Assembly (NCBI RefSeq): GCF_017921975.2
Contig: NZ_JAGEMO020000001.1
Span: 372,001-436,000, forward strand
Length of the DNA: 64,000 nt
Reading direction: 5' to 3'
Origin: Hymenobacter terricola
GTDB taxonomy: Bacteria > Bacteroidota > Bacteroidia > Cytophagales > Hymenobacteraceae
The notes below the pieces were generated by a model. It worked only from the letters and a program-made list of their open reading frames with translations, did no database searches and was not told where the DNA came from. Below are positions 41,051 through 49,993 of the stretch, one piece after another. A program made the translations under genes and the position numbers. Positions within the stretch are counted from its first letter, which is position 1. Each line of letters begins with the position of its first letter.

Positions 41051-42550
41051 TTAATTCTTGGCCCCAGCTTTAGTAGTGGGAGCATCTATTATCTGCTTCG
41101 CGCCAAAATAACGGGCGTAGTTCTGCAAGGTGCCAGGACTTGTCGCATTGGTGAAGTCAGAGTTGTACAGCAGGTCCGGCCGGTTGAGCAACGGCCGTAT
41201 TTCCACCACGGGCCCGCCCGCGTGGATTCTCTGGTAGCGGGCGCGTAGTTCGGCATCGTAGCGGGCCGCCTCGCCCCCCAGCCATTGCCGGTAGGCGCGT
41301 ACGACATTGTTGCTGCCCTGGCCGAGCATGGTGGCCCGGGTCTGCACATTGTAGTCAGCCACGAAGAAAATGACCAACAGCCCAACCCACAGCGGGGTCA
41401 TTCGGCTTGTAATCAGCCCCCTCAACACCGCTGAAGGTTGCCCTAAATCTACCTGCCGGCAGCACCACGTCAGCAACACGCCAAACCAACCAACTAGGAA
41501 AAGCAAGTATAAGGTCGTGCGGGCACGCAGGGGCAGCCCTGTGCCGCTGGCATAAAAGGCCGGGCTGCTGGCCGCCGCCATCAACACAGCTAGGCTGGCC
41601 GCGAGCACCCCGGCGGGCACGCGCGCCAAGGTGACCACCAGCAGTTGGCCGCGCTGCCGGGCTATGCGGTTCATGGCGGGCAGGAGCAACGCCGATACTA
41701 CCAGCAGTACGGGGTTGCTGGCCCATGTCAGGAGCAGATACCCGGTAGTTGCGACCGAGTACACCAGCGTTTTTACAATGCCGAACGAATTGCCCATGTC
41801 AGTCATGCGCACAAAATTCCCGGGGGCAGTAAAGGACACTGCGCTGCCCACCGCTGCCAACACGGCTAGCAGGACCAGCACTCGGCCCTGGCGGTACCAC
41901 AGGCTCAGGCCAGCTCCCACAAGCAGGGCCAGCAGGAAAGGCAAGGCCACCGGCTCCGTCGTGCCTGCTACGGCAAGAGTCAGCCCGGCTAGCCCAACCA
42001 ACCAGCTCCGCCGGCTTGTACTACCTGGTCGTGCCGCCGCATAGCGGCTCAGGGCAACCATCCATAGCAGCAGGAGCCACGCCGTCATGACGTAGGTATA
42101 GGCCCCTGTGAACCAATACAGCCCCTCCGCCTGACCTGGCGCATAGGCCAGCCACAGGCCCAGTACCACGCCGGCCAGTCGCCACACTCCACCGGCCGAA
42201 ATACCCGGTACCCTTGTAGCACAGAGCCGTAACACCAGCAGCGTTCCGGTAATAAAAACCAGCGCCACCCACCACCAGCGAGCTTCCAGGCGGCTGTACA
42301 ACAGCGGATTAATCGAAGCCAGCAGGACCGTGGTCGTGTACCGGCCGGTGTGTGCATTGTAGAAATACTTTTGCGCTTGCCAAAAGCCTACTTCTTTTAC
42401 CTTAACTGCATCCAGAATGTCATCCAGCGAAGGGTGGTTATAAAAGGACAGTCCTACAAAAGGCAACGCCACCAAAACCAAACTGATGGTAATCAGCAGG
42501 TTTTGGTGGCGTTGGAACAGGCACACGATACGGCTCGTGGAACTGCTCAT
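41051..42550 (-). CDS. Polytopic membrane protein (DUF6056-like)
   Basis: A 499-residue protein with about 10-11 transmembrane helices. An N-terminal helix (NLLITISLVLVALPFVGLSF) is followed by a periplasmic loop with YNHPSLDDILDAVKVKEVGF and YNAHTGRYTTTVLLASINPL. Further helices and a C-terminal soluble tail (ARYDAELRARYQRIHAGGPV) follow. The acidic pair in the first loop (SLDDI) and the overall plan resemble GT-C-like glycosyltransferases and the DUF6056 family. Activity is unproven. Its codon use looks less GC-extreme than its neighbours. Confidence 0.7.
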   Translation of the reverse strand: MSSSTSRIVCLFQRHQNLLITISLVLVALPFVGLSFYNHPSLDDILDAVKVKEVGFWQAQKYFYNAHTGRYTTTVLLASINPLLYSRLEARWWWVALVFITGTLLVLRLCATRVPGISAGGVWRLAGVVLGLWLAYAPGQAEGLYWFTGAYTYVMTAWLLLLWMVALSRYAAARPGSTSRRSWLVGLAGLTLAVAGTTEPVALPFLLALLVGAGLSLWYRQGRVLVLLAVLAAVGSAVSFTAPGNFVRMTDMGNSFGIVKTLVYSVATTGYLLLTWASNPVLLVVSALLLPAMNRIARQRGQLLVVTLARVPAGVLAASLAVLMAAASSPAFYASGTGLPLRARTTLYLLFLVGWFGVLLTWCCRQVDLGQPSAVLRGLITSRMTPLWVGLLVIFFVADYNVQTRATMLGQGSNNVVRAYRQWLGGEAARYDAELRARYQRIHAGGPVVEIRPLLNRPDLLYNSDFTNATSPGTLQNYARYFGAKQIIDAPTTKAGAKN

Positions 42551-42609
42551 TAAGAAGCTTGCACAGTGTGGTTAATAACTATTCCCATCAGTCAGGCCAA
42601 GGTAATAGG

Positions 42610-44445
42610 CTATTCCACCGTCACCGATTTGGCGAGGTTGCGGGGCTGGTCCACGTTGCAGCCGCGCAGCACGGCAATGTGGTAGCTCAGCAATTGCAGC
42701 GGAATCACTGATACGAGCGGCATCAGCACTTCGCTGGTGTGGGGCACTTCAATCACGAACTCAGCCATGGCCGGAATCACGGTGTCGCCCTCGCTCACGA
42801 TGGCGATGATGCGTCCCTTGCGGGCCTTCACTTCCTGAATATTGCTCACCACCTTCTCGTACGAGCTGTCGCGGGTGGCAATTACCACCATCGGCATGTT
42901 CTCGTCAATCAGGGCAATGGGGCCGTGCTTCATCTCGGCGGCTGGGTATCCCTCGGCGTGGATGTAGCTGATTTCCTTGAGCTTAAGTGCGCCTTCCAGG
43001 GCCACCGGGAAGTTGTAGCCGCGGCCCAGGTACAGGAAGTTAGTGGCGTCTTTGAAGATTTCGGCAATGGCGCGGATTTCGGTGTCCAGCTCCAGCGCCT
43101 TGGTTACCTTGGCCGGAATCGTCTCCAACTCCACCATCAGCTCCCGCAGTTTGGTGTCGGTGATGGTGCCGCGCTTCTGGCCCATAATCATGGCCAGCAA
43201 CGTCAGCACCGTTACCTGGGCCGTGAAGGCCTTGGTGGAAGCCACCCCGATTTCGGGGCCGGCGTGGGTGTAAGCCCCGGCATCGGTGGCGCGGGCAATG
43301 CTGCTGCCCACCACGTTGCACACCCCGAAGATGGTAGCGCCCTTGCTCTTAGCCAGCTCGATGGCGGCCAGCGTATCGGCCGTTTCACCGCTCTGCGAAA
43401 TGGCAATTACGATGTCGCGCTCCGTGATAATGGGGTTTCGGTAGCGGAATTCCGACGCGTACTCCACTTCCACCGGAATACGGGCCAAGTCCTCAATCAG
43501 GTACTCGGCCACCAGGCCGGCGTGCCAGGAAGTGCCACAAGCCACGATGATGATGCGCTGGGCATTCACAAACTTCTGCTCGTAGGCCCGGATGCCGCCC
43601 ATGTTCAGGTGGCCGGCTTCCAGCTCCAAACGGCCGCGCATCGAATCCATGATGGAGCGCGGCTGCTCGAAAATCTCCTTCAGCATAAAATGCTCGTAGC
43701 CACCCTTCTCGATGCTGTCCAGCTCCATTTCCAGCTTCTGGATGTAGGGCGTCTGGCTCACGTCTTCGCGGCTGCGAATCTCCAGCTGCCCGTCGCGGAT
43801 AACGGCGATTTCGTAGTCATTCACATACACCACTTCGTTGGTGTACTCGATGATGGGCGTGGCATCGGAGGCAATAAAGAACTCGCCTTCGCCAATGCCA
43901 ATCACCATCGGCGAGCCTTTGCGGGCGGCGATGAGCTGGTTGGGGGCATCCTTGCTGAGCACCACGATGGCGTAGGCCCCCACCACTTCGTGCAGGGCCA
44001 AGCGCACGGCCTCTTCCAGCGAGCAATGGTTTTGCGTCTGAATTTCCTCAATCAGGTTCACGAAAACCTCCGTGTCCGTATCGGAATGGAACGTGTGGCC
44101 CTGCTGCTGCAAGTGCGTTTTCAGCGCCGCGTAGTTCTCAATAATGCCGTTGTGGATGATGGCAATGCGCTCCGACGTGGAATAGTGGGGGTGGGCATTC
44201 TCATCGTTGGGCTCGCCGTGGGTGGCCCAGCGCGTGTGGCCCATGCCCACGTTGGCGTGGGTGTCTTTGGTGGCAATAAAAGACTCTAAATCACTAACCT
44301 TTCCCTTCTTTTTATAGACGGTAAGCTCGCCGTTGAGCAGCGCGACCCCGGCGGAGTCATAGCCCCGGTATTCGAGCCGGTGCAAGCCTTTGAGAATAAT
44401 GGGGCAGGCCTCACGATGGCCCAAATAAGCAACAATGCCGCACAT
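42610..44445 (-). CDS. glmS: Glutamine--fructose-6-phosphate aminotransferase (isomerizing)
   Basis: A 611-residue enzyme making glucosamine-6-phosphate, the first step of UDP-GlcNAc synthesis for peptidoglycan and LPS. It starts MCGIVAYLG, with Cys2 as the glutaminase nucleophile. HTRWATHGEPNDENAHPH and HNGIIENYAALK follow in the glutaminase domain (1-~240). Two SIS domains (from ~285) contain IVACGTSWHAGLVAEY, ISQSGETADTLAAIELAK and the terminus PRNLAKSVTVE. Its length matches E. coli GlmS (609). No glmS ribozyme or sRNA-like leader is recognisable in the 79-bp upstream gap. Confidence 0.97.
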   Translation of the reverse strand: MCGIVAYLGHREACPIILKGLHRLEYRGYDSAGVALLNGELTVYKKKGKVSDLESFIATKDTHANVGMGHTRWATHGEPNDENAHPHYSTSERIAIIHNGIIENYAALKTHLQQQGHTFHSDTDTEVFVNLIEEIQTQNHCSLEEAVRLALHEVVGAYAIVVLSKDAPNQLIAARKGSPMVIGIGEGEFFIASDATPIIEYTNEVVYVNDYEIAVIRDGQLEIRSREDVSQTPYIQKLEMELDSIEKGGYEHFMLKEIFEQPRSIMDSMRGRLELEAGHLNMGGIRAYEQKFVNAQRIIIVACGTSWHAGLVAEYLIEDLARIPVEVEYASEFRYRNPIITERDIVIAISQSGETADTLAAIELAKSKGATIFGVCNVVGSSIARATDAGAYTHAGPEIGVASTKAFTAQVTVLTLLAMIMGQKRGTITDTKLRELMVELETIPAKVTKALELDTEIRAIAEIFKDATNFLYLGRGYNFPVALEGALKLKEISYIHAEGYPAAEMKHGPIALIDENMPMVVIATRDSSYEKVVSNIQEVKARKGRIIAIVSEGDTVIPAMAEFVIEVPHTSEVLMPLVSVIPLQLLSYHIAVLRGCNVDQPRNLAKSVTVE

Positions 44446-44524
44446 GGCAGGGGGGGGTTAAGTATTGTAGTTAATTAATTGAAGGACGAAAGCCGGCTCT
44501 TAGCAGAGGGCCGCCCGTCTGGCA

Positions 44525-46012
44525 CTACCGCTTGGAGTAATAGACGCGCAAGCTAATATGCGCCGCGTCGAGGGCGGCCCGGTTCAGCGACAGCGAAGCT
44601 GAATTGCGGACGTTTGGCACCAGCACCAGGGCGGTCGGGTCGCCGTCCAGCTTGTCTTTGAGGTAAGCATCCAGGTAGCTGGTGATGGGAATGCTGTAGT
44701 ACGATTGGGTCGTGGCGGCATCGGTAAGCGCGCTCGTGGCTGGGTAGCTGGTACCCAACTGGTCTTGGCCATCGGCCTGGACTATCCGGTCGTAAGACGT
44801 GTAGTTCACTATGCGCTGCAGGATGTCGTTGTTAGGCCCGACTTCTACTGCATATAGTAGGCCAGGGTTCGGGAATAGAGCGTTGGTGTAGGGCTTGACG
44901 GGGGCGCGCAACTCGGCACGGTTCACCGTCAGCCTCGGCTGGTTCATCAGCACACTCAGTCCCCGGAAAGTTACGCGGGCTCCGAAACCCGTCCCCTCCT
45001 GCACGTAAGCGATGCCATTCAACAAATTAGGGTCGATTGAGCCGGCGTTCGTGTTCAGCGCAGCCAAAGCCGGCGGCAAGGTGGATATAATCTGGGTGTA
45101 ATAGCGCGGGTCGCTGGCCGAAGCCGCGCCGGCACCGCTATAAACCGGGCCAAAGAAAATCGAATACGAATGCCAGGTTCGCCGCTTGGGAGCCGCAGGC
45201 GCGGGCACCCCATCGTCGTGAAAGAAGAACGCCAGGCGGGCATTATACGCTCGCCCAAAGCTGACAATGGCGCTCGAATAGCCCGGGCTGGGCACAATGG
45301 CCAGCCCTTTTAGCAAGCCATCGAGCTGTGCCTGGGTGAAGCTCGTGCCGCGCAGTGCCGTGAAAAACGTGTTGCTGAAAAACGGGGACGCAACTGCCGG
45401 GGAAGGGGCCAGAGGGGCCGTCGTTGCCGCTGCCCGATACAACGCTAGCCGCACCACGGGGTCAATCACCGTGGCCGTGGTGATGGGCCGCGTGGTGGTA
45501 TCCGTAGCTACTTGCAGCGTATGGTCGAGCCGGCCCACCAGGTTTGAACCAAGGGCAGTAGGCCCCGTCGCCGTTACGGAGCTGCTGTTATACGACTGGC
45601 GCTCATCCAGCGAAGCTTGCAGGTTGTACACGTCGAACTTAACGGGCGTGCCGGTGCTGCCGTTTACCTTGTCGTACCCCATCACCAGCACCACCGAATC
45701 GAGGACGGGCGTGATGAGTTTCGAGGGCAGCGAATCGTTTGAGCTGGCGGTTATGACGTTGAAGTAGGCCCGGGCTTCGGTGGTGCCGGCCACATTATCG
45801 ACTAGTCGCCCAATCAGGTAGTGGTCAGTTTTCTGGGTCTGCACCGGGGCGAAACGCACCGTCGCTACATCTACCGGGAAATCCTGGTATTCGGTGTTGA
45901 CGGCCGTGGTGTCGGGCAGGTCTACGTTCAGGTCGGTGCCTTTGTCGCAGCTGGCGAGGGCCAGGGTGGCGAGGGCCACCAGGGGAGCACAGCGGCTAGT
46001 TAGCCAATTCAT
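44525..46012 (-). CDS. DUF4270 family lipoprotein
   Basis: A 495-residue lipoprotein (lipobox LALASC, Cys22). It begins SCDKGTDLNVDLPDT and continues with beta-rich sequence containing repeated 'LVGRLVD', 'PVLDSVVLVMGY' and 'YNLQASLDE' units, which match DUF4270. The C-terminal SLSLNRAALDAAHISLRVYY is also typical. The function is unknown, but the family is regularly found between glmS and the glycogen-synthase-like gene in Bacteroidota. Its start overlaps the end of the upstream gene by 17 nt, so the two are translationally coupled. Confidence 0.88.
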   Translation of the reverse strand: MNWLTSRCAPLVALATLALASCDKGTDLNVDLPDTTAVNTEYQDFPVDVATVRFAPVQTQKTDHYLIGRLVDNVAGTTEARAYFNVITASSNDSLPSKLITPVLDSVVLVMGYDKVNGSTGTPVKFDVYNLQASLDERQSYNSSSVTATGPTALGSNLVGRLDHTLQVATDTTTRPITTATVIDPVVRLALYRAAATTAPLAPSPAVASPFFSNTFFTALRGTSFTQAQLDGLLKGLAIVPSPGYSSAIVSFGRAYNARLAFFFHDDGVPAPAAPKRRTWHSYSIFFGPVYSGAGAASASDPRYYTQIISTLPPALAALNTNAGSIDPNLLNGIAYVQEGTGFGARVTFRGLSVLMNQPRLTVNRAELRAPVKPYTNALFPNPGLLYAVEVGPNNDILQRIVNYTSYDRIVQADGQDQLGTSYPATSALTDAATTQSYYSIPITSYLDAYLKDKLDGDPTALVLVPNVRNSASLSLNRAALDAAHISLRVYYSKR

Positions 46013-46808
46013 TGTACAGCGCTAGGTAGGAAGAGTGCAGGTTTTCGTCGGTGGCTACCTGGCTGAGCCGGTTGTGCAGGGCGTATTCGGTAAACATGCC
46101 GTTCATGTTGTCGCTGAAGTCCTCGTCGGACCGGACCACCGTGTCGGCATATTCCATGCCCATCTTGATGAAGCCGCTGAAATCTGCCGTTTTGAGCGAC
46201 GCCAGCATGGCGTCATCGATGTCGAGCATTTTGGCTTTTTCGAGGATGTTGCCTTCGAACTTGTCCTGGAATTCGTTGCTGTAAATCGAGAAAACCGACT
46301 TGGCATCCTTGAAGACCGGGTCTTTTTTGTACGTCGTTTTCAGGTACAGCGGAATCAAGCCGGTCATCCAGTCGGAGCAATGCACGATGTTAGGGGACCA
46401 GCCAAGCTTTTTCACCGTTTCGAGCACACCTTTGCAAAAAAAGATGGCGCGCTCGTCGTTGTCGGCGTAGAACTTGTCATTTTTGTCGACCAAAGCCGAC
46501 TTGCGGTGAAAATAATCTTCGTTATCGATAAAATAAACCTGCAACTTGGCCGTAGGGATAGAGGCCACTTTGATAACCAAAGGCTTTTCGTCATCGCCGA
46601 CGGCGATGTTGATGCCCGAGAGGCGCACTACTTCGTGCAACCGGTTTTTGCGTTCGTTAATAATGCCGAAACGAGGCACGAAAATGCGAATCTCGCAGCC
46701 CATCTCCTGCATGCTGGCGGGGAGCCGACGCAGCATTTCAGCCACCTTCGTGGTCTGCAGAAACGGGTCAATTTCGGTGGCCGCGTAAAGGATTCGTAGC
46801 TTCGACAT
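45996..46808 (-). CDS. Glycogen/starch synthase-like protein, N-terminal GT5 domain only
   Basis: A 270-residue protein equal to the N-terminal Rossmann half of GT5 glycogen synthases: KLRILYAATEIDPFLQTTKV at 3-22, IRIFVPRFGIINERKNRLHE, QVYFIDNEDYFHRKSALVD, and NIVHCSDWMTGLIPLYLKT. The C-terminal nucleotide-sugar-binding half is absent. The ADP-glucose-binding K-x-GG motif normally following 'P-F' is replaced by LQTTKVAEM. A glycogen-making activity is therefore unlikely. I recall the same short form in many Bacteroidota beside panC and DUF4270, so it is not a local truncation. It is divergent from panC. Confidence 0.85.
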   Translation of the reverse strand: MSKLRILYAATEIDPFLQTTKVAEMLRRLPASMQEMGCEIRIFVPRFGIINERKNRLHEVVRLSGINIAVGDDEKPLVIKVASIPTAKLQVYFIDNEDYFHRKSALVDKNDKFYADNDERAIFFCKGVLETVKKLGWSPNIVHCSDWMTGLIPLYLKTTYKKDPVFKDAKSVFSIYSNEFQDKFEGNILEKAKMLDIDDAMLASLKTADFSGFIKMGMEYADTVVRSDEDFSDNMNGMFTEYALHNRLSQVATDENLHSSYLALYNELAN

Positions 46809-46892
46809 AAAGGGATTATTGAAGAGAATGGAACAAGGCCATGCTATGGGTGCACAAAATTAAACAATTCTGAGCGGAAAATCAATAAAACC

Positions 46893-46899
46893 TACTTTG
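46893..46899 (+). promoter_or_regulatory. -7-like element TACTTTG of panC
   Basis: A 7-base variant of TAnnTTTG located 28 nt before the ATG at 46928, the spacing used by other leadered genes here. Confidence 0.4.
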
Positions 46900-46927
46900 G
46901 GGGCCGTTCCGATTGCCTTCCTCTTCT

Positions 46928-47776
46928 ATGCAGATACTTACTACGGCGGCTGAGTTGCAAGCCTATACCGAACAAGCCCGCCAAGCCGGCCAACGCATCG
47001 GCCTGGTGCCCACCATGGGGGCGCTGCACGCGGGCCACCTGCAACTGGTGCAAGCCGCCCGCGCCGAGTGCAACGAGGTGGTGGCCACCATTTTTGTGAA
47101 CCCCACACAGTTCAATAATGCCGAGGATTTCCGGCTCTACCCGCGGGTGCCGGAGGCCGATGCGGCCCTGCTGGCGCCGGCCGGCTGCACCGCCTTATTC
47201 GTGCCTTCGGTGGAGGAAATGTATCCCCGGCCCCCGGTGCTGCGGTTCGACTTTGGGGACCTGGAACGGGTGATGGAAGGGGCACATCGGCCCGGGCATT
47301 TCAATGGGGTGGCCACGGTGGTGAGCAAATTGTTTCATCTGGCGCGCCCGCACCGGGCTTATTTCGGACAAAAAGACTGGCAGCAGGTGGCCGTGATTCG
47401 CCAGTTGGTGGCCGATTTATCGTTCGACCTGGAAATTGTGGCCTGCCCTACCATTCGCGAAGCCGACGGGCTGGCCATGTCCTCCCGCAACCGCCGGCTG
47501 GACCCCGCCGCCCGCGCCGCCGCGCCGCTGCTGCACCAGGTGCTGGCCGCCGCCGCCGCCCAGGTGCGGCAGGGCGTGCCCCCGGCACAGGTGCGGGCGG
47601 CGGCCGAAGCTACCCTCGCCCACGAGCCGCTCGTGACGCCCGAATACGTGGAAGTGGCCGATGCCCAAACCCTGCAGCCGCTGGAAAACTACGCGCCGGG
47701 CCGGGCCGTGGTGCTGTGCCTGGCAGCCCATCTGGGCGGGGTGCGGCTGATTGACAATGTGGTGGTGGTGCGCTGA
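46928..47776 (+). CDS. panC: Pantoate--beta-alanine ligase (pantothenate synthetase)
   Basis: A 282-residue enzyme joining pantoate and beta-alanine with ATP in pantothenate/CoA synthesis. RIGLVPTMGALHAGHLQLV carries the HxGH nucleotidylyl-transferase motif (34-37). FVNPTQFNNAEDFRLYPR binds pantoate. YFGQKDWQQ and the KMSKS-equivalent GLAMSSRNRRL complete the site. The start is the ATG at 46928; a TTG 15 nt upstream is less likely. panD follows 81 bp downstream with its own -7 box, so beta-alanine supply and use are encoded together. Confidence 0.96.
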   Translation: MQILTTAAELQAYTEQARQAGQRIGLVPTMGALHAGHLQLVQAARAECNEVVATIFVNPTQFNNAEDFRLYPRVPEADAALLAPAGCTALFVPSVEEMYPRPPVLRFDFGDLERVMEGAHRPGHFNGVATVVSKLFHLARPHRAYFGQKDWQQVAVIRQLVADLSFDLEIVACPTIREADGLAMSSRNRRLDPAARAAAPLLHQVLAAAAAQVRQGVPPAQVRAAAEATLAHEPLVTPEYVEVADAQTLQPLENYAPGRAVVLCLAAHLGGVRLIDNVVVVR

Positions 47777-47820
47777 TTGGCCGAAAGAGCAGATTTTGGG
47801 CCTGCGGAGCCGGTCAGCAG

Positions 47821-47828
47821 TATCTTTG
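47821..47828 (+). promoter_or_regulatory. -7 box TATCTTTG of panD
   Basis: Perfect TAnnTTTG match ending 29 nt before the ATG at 47858. Confidence 0.5.
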
Positions 47829-47857
47829 CCGCCCTCACCAATGCGATTAGCCGGGCC

Positions 47858-48205
47858 ATGTATATTGAAGTAATGAAGTCCAAAATCCACCGGGTCACGG
47901 TCACGCAGGCCGAACTGCACTACGTGGGCAGCGTGACTATTGACGAGGACTTATTGGACGCGGCCAATTTTGTGGAAAACGAAAAGGTGACCATTGTGAA
48001 CGTGAACAATGGCGAGCGGTTCGAGACCTATACCATTCGGGGCCAGCGCGGTTCGGGCACTATTTGCCTGAATGGGCCGGCCGCGCGCAAAGTGGCGGTT
48101 GGTGATGTGGTCATCATCTTTTCTTATGCGATGGTGGACTTTGCCGAAGCCCGGCAGCACAAGCCGACCGTTATTTTTCCTGACGAGCAAAACCGTCTGC
48201 AGTGA
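47858..48205 (+). CDS. panD: Aspartate 1-decarboxylase
   Basis: A 115-residue pyruvoyl enzyme that makes beta-alanine from aspartate. With the chosen start ([13 protein letters not shown]) the self-cleavage site is Gly24-Ser25 in [11 protein letters not shown], exactly the standard numbering, which fixes the start. The catalytic-site sequence [20 protein letters not shown] and the segment [11 protein letters not shown] are conserved. The mature protein should be a tetramer of cleaved alpha and beta chains. It works directly before panC. Confidence 0.95.
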   Translation: MYIEVMKSKIHRVTVTQAELHYVGSVTIDEDLLDAANFVENEKVTIVNVNNGERFETYTIRGQRGSGTICLNGPAARKVAVGDVVIIFSYAMVDFAEARQHKPTVIFPDEQNRLQ

Positions 48206-48306
48206 GCGAATCGATGAATTTCAAGAGAAAAATGGCGGGGTGCCTTTCTTAACTAGTTGATTCACCAAATGGCTAACCTACCTAGTTTACTCATCACACT
48301 ATTGCC

Positions 48307-49353
48307 TTGAAGCATCTTTTCACAATTCTCAAATACGCGCTGCTGTTGAGCATCTCGGCGGCCCTGATGTGGTACGCGGTGCGCGGGCAGGACCTTTCCC
48401 GGATTGGGCACTACATCGCCACGGCCAACTACCTGTGGCTGGGCCTCACGCTGTCCTTGTCGACACTGGGCTACTTCAGCCGGGCCTACCGCTGGCAGAT
48501 GCAGCTCAACGCCTCGCAGAACCCGGCTCCGTACTGGCCCGTGTACCACGCCATGATGGTGGGCTACCTCGCCAACCTGGTGCTGCCGCGCATGGGCGAA
48601 GTCATTCGCTGCTCGGTGCTGCGGCGCACGAGCGGTGTGCCGGTGCAGGTGGCACTGGGCACGGTAGTTACGGAGCGGGTCATTGACGTGCTGGTGCTGC
48701 TGGGGTTGCTGAGCACCATTTTGCTGCTGGATTTCAATACTTTTTGGAATTTTGTGACCCAGAACCTGTTGGGCGGCCATTACGACGCGCTGGCCCGCAA
48801 CCGCACGCCCCTGCTGATTGCCGCCTGCATTGGGGCGGTGCTGCTGCTCACGGCGGGCTACGCGCTGTTTCGCAACCTGGAGCGGCTGCGGCAGAATGCG
48901 TTTTTCAACAAGGCGATTCTCTTCGTGAAAGGCTTGCTGGCGGGCGTGTTCAGCGTGCTGAAGCTGGAAAATAAATGGCTGTTTCTGTTCCACACCTTGT
49001 TCACCTGGACCATCTATTACCTGATGGATTACCTGGCGTTCTTCTGTTTTCCCGAAACGTACAGCCTCGACATGCGGGCCGGCCTGGCCGTGCTCACCTT
49101 CGGCGCCTTCGGGATGGCCGCGCCGGTGGCGGGAGGAATCGGGCCGTTTCACGTGCTGGTGCAGGGCGTGCTGCTGGTGTATGGCGTGAGCAAGGAGGCC
49201 GGCATTGCCTACGCGCTGGTGGTGCACGGCGCCCAAACGCTGCTGGTGGTGCTCATGGGCGGCATCAGCTTCGTGGCCGTGGCTGCCGCTGACAAAGGCA
49301 ACATGCTCACCGAAGCCGAAGCCCTGGCCGACGAGCCGCTGACGACGGAATAA
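48307..49353 (+). CDS. YbhN-like / LPG synthase transmembrane-region protein (TTG start)
   Basis: A 348-residue membrane protein of the lysylphosphatidylglycerol synthase TM-region (UPF0104/YbhN) family, with about eight helices. Motifs: LSLSTLGYFSRAYRWQMQL, MVGYLANLVLPRMGEVIRCS (the family signature N-x-x-L-P-x-R-x-G-E), VVTERVIDVLVLLGL, and near the end AAPVAGGIGPFHVLVQGVL. The catalytic MprF C-terminal domain is absent, so aminoacylation of lipids is not expected; a flippase-like role is possible. Translation must start at TTG 48307, because the next ATG would cut helix 1. It follows panD by 101 bp. Confidence 0.85.
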   Translation: MKHLFTILKYALLLSISAALMWYAVRGQDLSRIGHYIATANYLWLGLTLSLSTLGYFSRAYRWQMQLNASQNPAPYWPVYHAMMVGYLANLVLPRMGEVIRCSVLRRTSGVPVQVALGTVVTERVIDVLVLLGLLSTILLLDFNTFWNFVTQNLLGGHYDALARNRTPLLIAACIGAVLLLTAGYALFRNLERLRQNAFFNKAILFVKGLLAGVFSVLKLENKWLFLFHTLFTWTIYYLMDYLAFFCFPETYSLDMRAGLAVLTFGAFGMAAPVAGGIGPFHVLVQGVLLVYGVSKEAGIAYALVVHGAQTLLVVLMGGISFVAVAAADKGNMLTEAEALADEPLTTE

Positions 49354-49373
49354 AATCAGTGAGTGGTGAACGA

Positions 49374-49482
49374 AGAGAACGTCATGCTGAGCGCAGTCGA
49401 AGCATCTCTACCGCTTCGTTGCAGCGACATTGATTAGTATTGAGGTAGAGATGCTTCAACTGCGCTCAGCATGACGCTCTCT
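49374..49482. repeat. Long palindromic repeat, copy C (REP/MITE-like)
   Basis: 39-bp arms (49374-49412 and 49444-49482) with two G-T-type mismatches flank a 31-nt loop. They contain GTCATGCTGAGCGCAG and GAAGCATCTCTACC, as in copies A and B. It lies 20 bp after the YbhN-like gene and 31 bp before the rfaE2-like gene. Confidence 0.85.
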
Positions 49483-49487
49483 TTGTT

Positions 49488-49506
49488 CACTGCTAACTGC
49501 TAACTG
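49488..49506 (+). repeat. Short direct repeat CTGCTAA
   Basis: CTGCTAA occurs twice in tandem followed by CTGA, directly between palindrome copy C and the next start codon. It is one of several short-word runs in intergenic spaces here. Confidence 0.4.
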
Positions 49507-49513
49507 AATCATC

Positions 49514-49993
49514 ATGTGGACGAAAGATAAAATCATGAGCCGGGAGCAGCTGCCCGCTACGCTGGCGGCCTGGCGGGCGCAGGGCCGCAAGGTGGTGTTC
49601 ACCAACGGCTGCTTCGATTTGCTGCACCTGGGCCACGTTGATTACCTGGAGCAGGCCCGGCATTTGGGCGATGCCCTGGTGGTGGGCCTCAACACCGACA
49701 TGTCGGTGAGATGCCTCAAGCCCAGCCGGCCCATTCAGGACGAGGAAGCCCGCGGGCGCATCCTGGCCGCGCTGGCCTTTGTGGACGCGGTGGTGCTGTT
49801 TGGCGAGCCCACGCCGCTGGCCCTCATCGAGCTGGTGCGGCCCGATGTGCTGGTGAAGGGCGACGACTACGCCATCGAAAAAATTGTGGGCCACGAGCTG
49901 GTGCTGGCCAATGGCGGGCAGGTGCTGACGGTGCCGCTGGTGCCGGGCTACAGCACGTCGCGCATCGTGGAGCGCATCATCGCCACGCTGTAG
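49514..49993 (+). CDS. rfaE2: RfaE2-like D-glycero-beta-D-manno-heptose-1-phosphate adenylyltransferase
   Basis: A 159-residue nucleotidyltransferase equal to the C-terminal half of HldE. The motif VVFTNGCFDLLHLGHVDYL carries HxGH (38-41), followed by VGLNTDMSVRCLK, RPIQDEEARGRILAAL and VDAVVLFGEPTPLALIELVR. The C-terminal PGYSTSRIVERI supplies the STS motif. It should make ADP- or NDP-heptose for LPS core, or a related sugar. The kinase half (HldA) is not adjacent. A start seven codons later (MSREQL) is equally plausible. Confidence 0.92.
   Translation: MWTKDKIMSREQLPATLAAWRAQGRKVVFTNGCFDLLHLGHVDYLEQARHLGDALVVGLNTDMSVRCLKPSRPIQDEEARGRILAALAFVDAVVLFGEPTPLALIELVRPDVLVKGDDYAIEKIVGHELVLANGGQVLTVPLVPGYSTSRIVERIIATL

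Noticed and set aside
44446-44524. Possible glmS ribozyme or other riboswitch upstream of glmS
   Set aside because: The glmS upstream gap is only 79 bp and AT-rich, with no ribozyme core. Upstream regions of panC, ypdA and the metal genes also showed no riboswitch pattern that I could recognise by eye.
45996-46808. The short glycogen synthase considered as a truncated pseudogene
   Set aside because: The frame is intact, the C-terminus does not break off within a motif, no remnant of the second domain follows, and the next gene overlaps its stop codon by 17 nt. It looks like a conserved short form.
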